A stretch of 8,224 bases of DNA, from positions 1-8,224 of the forward strand of contig JAJKJG010000172.1 in the NCBI GenBank assembly GCA_021154065.1, read 5' to 3'. Origin of the DNA: Methylobacterium sp. GTDB lineage: Bacteria > Pseudomonadota > Alphaproteobacteria > Rhizobiales > Beijerinckiaceae. A program made the translations under genes and the position numbers. Positions 6,145 through 8,224 of this stretch are shown in pieces (within the stretch, counting starts at the first letter, position 1; each line of letters begins with the position of its first letter). The notes beneath the pieces were generated by a model that searched no databases, was not told the DNA's origin, and was given only the letters and a program-made list of their open reading frames with translations.

Positions 6145-7042
6145 GGACGCCTCCCGGGGTAAGCCTCGCGCCCGAGCGGCCGATCCAGAACCCGGCGAGC
6201 GCGAGCGCTACCCCGGCATAGACGAGCCCGGCCGGAACCCACATCACGAGCCCGGCGAATTGCTGGTCCTCCAGCGGCGTCAGCCCGAAGCTCGCGGCGA
6301 AGGCGCCCTGTCCCGGGTACCATAATCCCTTCGAGACGGTCAGCAGGACCCCGAGCAGCGCGGTGTGGAGCGCCGTCGCGAAAAGGTAGAACACCGCCGC
6401 CCCATAGCCGCGCGCGCGCGCCCGCCCTTGCAGCAGCGACCACCAGAACAGGAGGGCCGTGATGAAGAAGCTCAGATGCTGCAGCCAATGGGCAAAGCCG
6501 TCGGTCAGCACGGCGTTATAGAGCGCCGGCATGTGCCAGGCCCACAGCGCCACGGCGTGCAGCACCGTCGCGACGAGCGGATCGGTGAGGAAGCGCCAGG
6601 TTGCCGAGAACCACCGCGTCCGGCCGATGCCGCCGATCGGCCCGCGCCAGCGCGCCGGCAGCGCCCACATCATCGCTCCGCCGGGCCGCGCCAGCACGAG
6701 GAGCGGCGCCGCGACGACCATGAGCAGCTCGTGCTCGATCATGTGGGCGGTGAAGAGGTGCTCGCCGAGCCAGTGCAGCGGCGACACGAGCGCGAGCGCG
6801 AGCGAGGTCCAGCCGAACCAGAAGCACGCCGCCTGGGCGTAGCGGACGCCGCGCCCGTGCCCGGCCCGGCACCAGAGGCGGAAGGTGCCGACGAGGTAAA
6901 GGAGCGCCGAGCCGTAGAGCGGCACGACGACGCGAAGATCGTAGGTCCAGGCGAGATCGCTCGATGCGTAAGCGCTCGGGCCGTGGTGCGCCGCGGCCGG
7001 GCCGGCCGCGAGCACCAGCGCGAGGGCGAGAAGCGCCGTCAC
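6137..7042 (-). CDS. ctaG: Cytochrome c oxidase assembly protein, Caa3_CtaG family
   Basis: A 301-residue polytopic membrane protein of the caa3-type CtaG family, needed in Bacillus for assembly of active caa3 oxidase and thought to act in copper-centre maturation; it differs from the Cox11-type protein also called CtaG. Residues 1-18 resemble a signal peptide ending AAAHH. About seven further helices follow. Conserved histidine motifs are visible: EHLFTAHMIEHELLM (H95, H100, H104), WHMPALYNAVL (H170), WLQHLSFF (H189), LHTALLGVLL (H226), then WYPG and LEDQQFAGLVMW near the end. GTG at 7042 is chosen because it forms the four-base GTGA overlap with the upstream stop and gives a clean signal peptide; a GTG three codons earlier is the alternative. 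The frame continues open to 7288, but that part is arginine-rich antisense-like sequence. It is co-translated with its neighbours. Confidence 0.88.
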   Translation of the reverse strand: MTALLALALVLAAGPAAAHHGPSAYASSDLAWTYDLRVVVPLYGSALLYLVGTFRLWCRAGHGRGVRYAQAACFWFGWTSLALALVSPLHWLGEHLFTAHMIEHELLMVVAAPLLVLARPGGAMMWALPARWRGPIGGIGRTRWFSATWRFLTDPLVATVLHAVALWAWHMPALYNAVLTDGFAHWLQHLSFFITALLFWWSLLQGRARARGYGAAVFYLFATALHTALLGVLLTVSKGLWYPGQGAFAASFGLTPLEDQQFAGLVMWVPAGLVYAGVALALAGFWIGRSGARLTPGGVHA

Positions 7043-7398
7043 CGTTCGCACCCGTTCAGCACCAGGCCGGCGGCGCCATGGGTCAGGATGACGAGCGCGA
7101 ACAGAACGCCGAGCAGGGTTCCGACGACGCCGAGGAACGGCCGCGGCGCCTCGAGGAGACCGGCCTGAACCTCGCTCGCTTCGGTGAGGGCACCTCGCCA
7201 CGACCGCCAGGAAAGGAACGCGCCGGAAAGCGCGACCGCGGCAAAGATCAGTGCCAGCACCGGAACGAGGTTGATCTTGTGGGCGCAAACCCAGGGCACG
7301 ACGGCGTAGTTCGCCTGTGTCGACAGTGCCCAGGCGCCGGGGCCCGCAAACACCCCGGCCCAGGCGCCGCGGTAAGGCTTGGCGATGCGACTTACCAT
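7039..7398 (-). CDS. Small three-helix membrane protein of the oxidase operon, function unknown
   Basis: A 119-residue protein I cannot assign to a functionally characterised family. Three hydrophobic segments are visible: about residues 11-38, 42-64 and 87-115. The first ends in the striking motif ANYAVVPWVCAH (C38, H40), and the second is followed by a Trp-Arg-rich loop (SWRSWRG). From memory, similar small proteins with a 'YAxVPWxCAH' motif sit between subunit III and CtaG in other alphaproteobacterial oxidase clusters. The ATG at 7398 overlaps the subunit III stop by seven bases; a TTG at 7410 would add four residues. Its stop overlaps the GTG of ctaG by four bases. This tight placement suggests an accessory subunit or assembly factor of the oxidase. 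The Cys/His pair could bind copper or haem, which is speculation. Confidence 0.8.
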   Translation of the reverse strand: MVSRIAKPYRGAWAGVFAGPGAWALSTQANYAVVPWVCAHKINLVPVLALIFAAVALSGAFLSWRSWRGALTEASEVQAGLLEAPRPFLGVVGTLLGVLFALVILTHGAAGLVLNGCER

Positions 7399-7994
7399 CG
7401 CGGCACCCAATAGATCAGGACATATAGCGGTACCCAGGTTGCGACGACGAAATACCAGTAGAAGGCATTGTCCTCGACGTCCGAGAAGCGCTTGCCGTGG
7501 GCATGGCGCGTGAACATGAGCGCCGTCAGGACCAGCGTATCGCCGAGATCGGTGATGATGTGCGTGGCGTGCAGCCCGAGCAGGAGCCAGGTCGCCGACC
7601 CATAGGCGTTCTGGTCCCAGCGCACGTTGAGCTGCGTGAACTCATAGAAGCGGATCGCGACCAGCACGGCGCCGACGACCGACATGATGACGAGGTCGCG
7701 CTGCACCGCGCCGCGGTTCTCTTCCCTGGCGTGGCGCTCGGCGAGGTAGTTCGGCCAGATGCTCACGAGGAGAATGATGAGAACGAGCGTGCCGGGCCAG
7801 TGGTTCGGCGCGATATCGGCCAGCGGCCACTGCGGATTGACCTGGACGAGGTAGAGGTAGGCCCCGATCGCGAGCGCGAAGCCCATGCCCTCGAGCGCGC
7901 AGAAGCCGAGCGTGCCCCACCACATGGTCATGCGGGGGCCCCAGGCGAAGGTCGGCAGGGCCGAGATGTCCTCGACGATGCGCTGCGGCCTCAC
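7392..7994 (-). CDS. ctaE: Cytochrome c oxidase subunit III (five-helix form)
   Basis: A 200-residue protein with five hydrophobic helices (about 24-50, 66-85, 98-118, 133-156, 176-197), as in the short bacterial subunit III that lacks the first two helices of the seven-helix form. Helix one has the conserved acidic residue in FCALEGMGF (E35). Helix four carries GLHATHIITDLGD (H142, H145), the family's GxHxxH motif. The C-terminus FYWYFVVATWVPLYVLIYW is a variant of the usual WHFVDVVW ending. Subunit III stabilises subunit I and its proton uptake rather than carrying a redox centre. The GTG at 7994 forms a GTGA overlap with the stop of subunit I and has AAGGAGGA six bases upstream. The Bradyrhizobium alternative-oxidase name coxO may be closer than ctaE; the sequence does not settle it. 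Confidence 0.9.
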   Translation of the reverse strand: MRPQRIVEDISALPTFAWGPRMTMWWGTLGFCALEGMGFALAIGAYLYLVQVNPQWPLADIAPNHWPGTLVLIILLVSIWPNYLAERHAREENRGAVQRDLVIMSVVGAVLVAIRFYEFTQLNVRWDQNAYGSATWLLLGLHATHIITDLGDTLVLTALMFTRHAHGKRFSDVEDNAFYWYFVVATWVPLYVLIYWVPRW

Positions 7995-8224
7995 TCCTCG
8001 TCCTCCTTCGAGCCCTTGGGCCAGAACCAGCCGACGAGCGCGATCGCGACCGGGATCGACCCCCACACCACCGCCCAGGGTGTGAAGATCGAGCCCACGA
8101 ACAGGACCGAGACGGCGATCGCCGCGAGCAGGGGCCAGATCGACGGCTCGGGCGAGCTCTCGCGGATGTCGGCGCGCGCCTCCGTCACCGTCGTGACGAC
8201 GAGCTGGCGGTCGTCGACGGCGAG
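7991..8224 (-). CDS. ctaD: Cytochrome c oxidase subunit I, C-terminal end
   Basis: The last 77 residues of a gene that enters from the right edge; the frame is open across that edge. It opens LAVDDRQLVVTTVTEA and is followed by SPEPSIWPLL, then two hydrophobic helices (about 29-49 and 51-68, including SIFTPWAVVWG) and an acidic tail KEDEE. The haem- and copper-binding part lies outside the window. The assignment rests on resemblance of this extended C-terminus to long subunit I proteins of rhizobial alternative aa3 oxidases (coxN type), and on being immediately followed by subunit III. A reading frame starting internally (8188) would give a 65-residue protein. I reject it as a separate gene because the coding sequence continues upstream without a break. 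Confidence 0.75.
   Translation of the reverse strand, partial: LAVDDRQLVVTTVTEARADIRESSPEPSIWPLLAAIAVSVLFVGSIFTPWAVVWGSIPVAIALVGWFWPKGSKEDEE
8001..8008 (-). promoter_or_regulatory. Ribosome binding site of oxidase subunit III
   Basis: AAGGAGGA on the minus strand lies six bases before the GTG at 7994, inside the acidic C-terminal codons of subunit I. It is the strongest Shine-Dalgarno sequence I see in the window and decides the start of subunit III in favour of 7994 over the open frame reaching 8066. Confidence 0.75.

Noticed and set aside
6408..6423. Alternating CG run, possible Z-DNA
   Set aside because: It is explained by Arg-Ala codons in a cytoplasmic loop of CtaG in a GC-rich genome.
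6365..7168. 267-codon plus-strand frame opposite ctaG
   Set aside because: Arg/Gln/Pro/Glu-rich antisense translation with no domain; the opposite strand encodes a conserved membrane protein with ordered histidine motifs.
7043..7288. N-terminal extension of the ctaG frame
   Set aside because: Arginine- and proline-rich, overlaps the gene for the 119-residue membrane protein, and would bury the signal peptide that starts at 7042.

Overview
The window is uniformly GC-rich DNA, roughly two thirds G+C by eye. It carries only chromosomal housekeeping-type genes with alphaproteobacterial character, and a member of the Hyphomicrobiales (Rhizobiales) is the best guess. The clues are an aa3/caa3-type cytochrome oxidase cluster in the order subunit I, subunit III, small membrane protein, CtaG, cytochrome c, and an intergenic palindrome of the 'GTCATCCCGG...CCGGGAC' kind that is common in that order. 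This placement is inference. I see no tRNA, rRNA, CRISPR array, transposase, phage gene or integration site.

Left part (1-4013, minus strand): a three-gene operon for a 2-oxoacid:acceptor oxidoreductase. It is transcribed right to left. First comes a 625-residue FAD/NAD(P)/iron-sulfur electron-transfer protein (2136-4013). Next is the fused gamma-alpha catalytic subunit (310-2151), which overlaps the first gene by 16 bases. Last is the thiamine-diphosphate beta subunit, of which only the first 58 codons are in the window (1-176). This matches, in gene content, the NADP-linked 2-oxoglutarate oxidoreductase known from Azoarcus, so the operon probably decarboxylates 2-oxoglutarate (or a similar 2-oxoacid) to the CoA ester and passes the electrons to NAD(P) or ferredoxin. 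A REP-like double hairpin (195-289) sits between the last two genes.

Middle (4014-5604): a 291-base divergent intergenic region holds a weak promoter candidate and several short repeats. Then come two plus-strand genes with a one-base gap: a ten-helix EamA/DMT transporter (4305-5222) and a small VOC (glyoxalase-fold) protein (5224-5604).

Right part (5605-8224, minus strand): the distal half of a cytochrome c oxidase operon. It runs from the C-terminal end of subunit I (cut by the window edge) through subunit III, a small three-helix membrane protein of unknown function and a CtaG-family assembly protein, to a membrane-anchored monohaem cytochrome c. Every junction overlaps by 4 to 8 bases, so translation is probably coupled along the whole set. 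The operon meets the VOC gene tail to tail with no gap at all.

No radically new system is visible. The points that most merit a second look are the REP element inside the oxidoreductase operon, the uncharacterised 119-residue protein in the oxidase operon, the unusual N-terminus of the cytochrome c, and the repeat-rich leader of the oxidoreductase operon.
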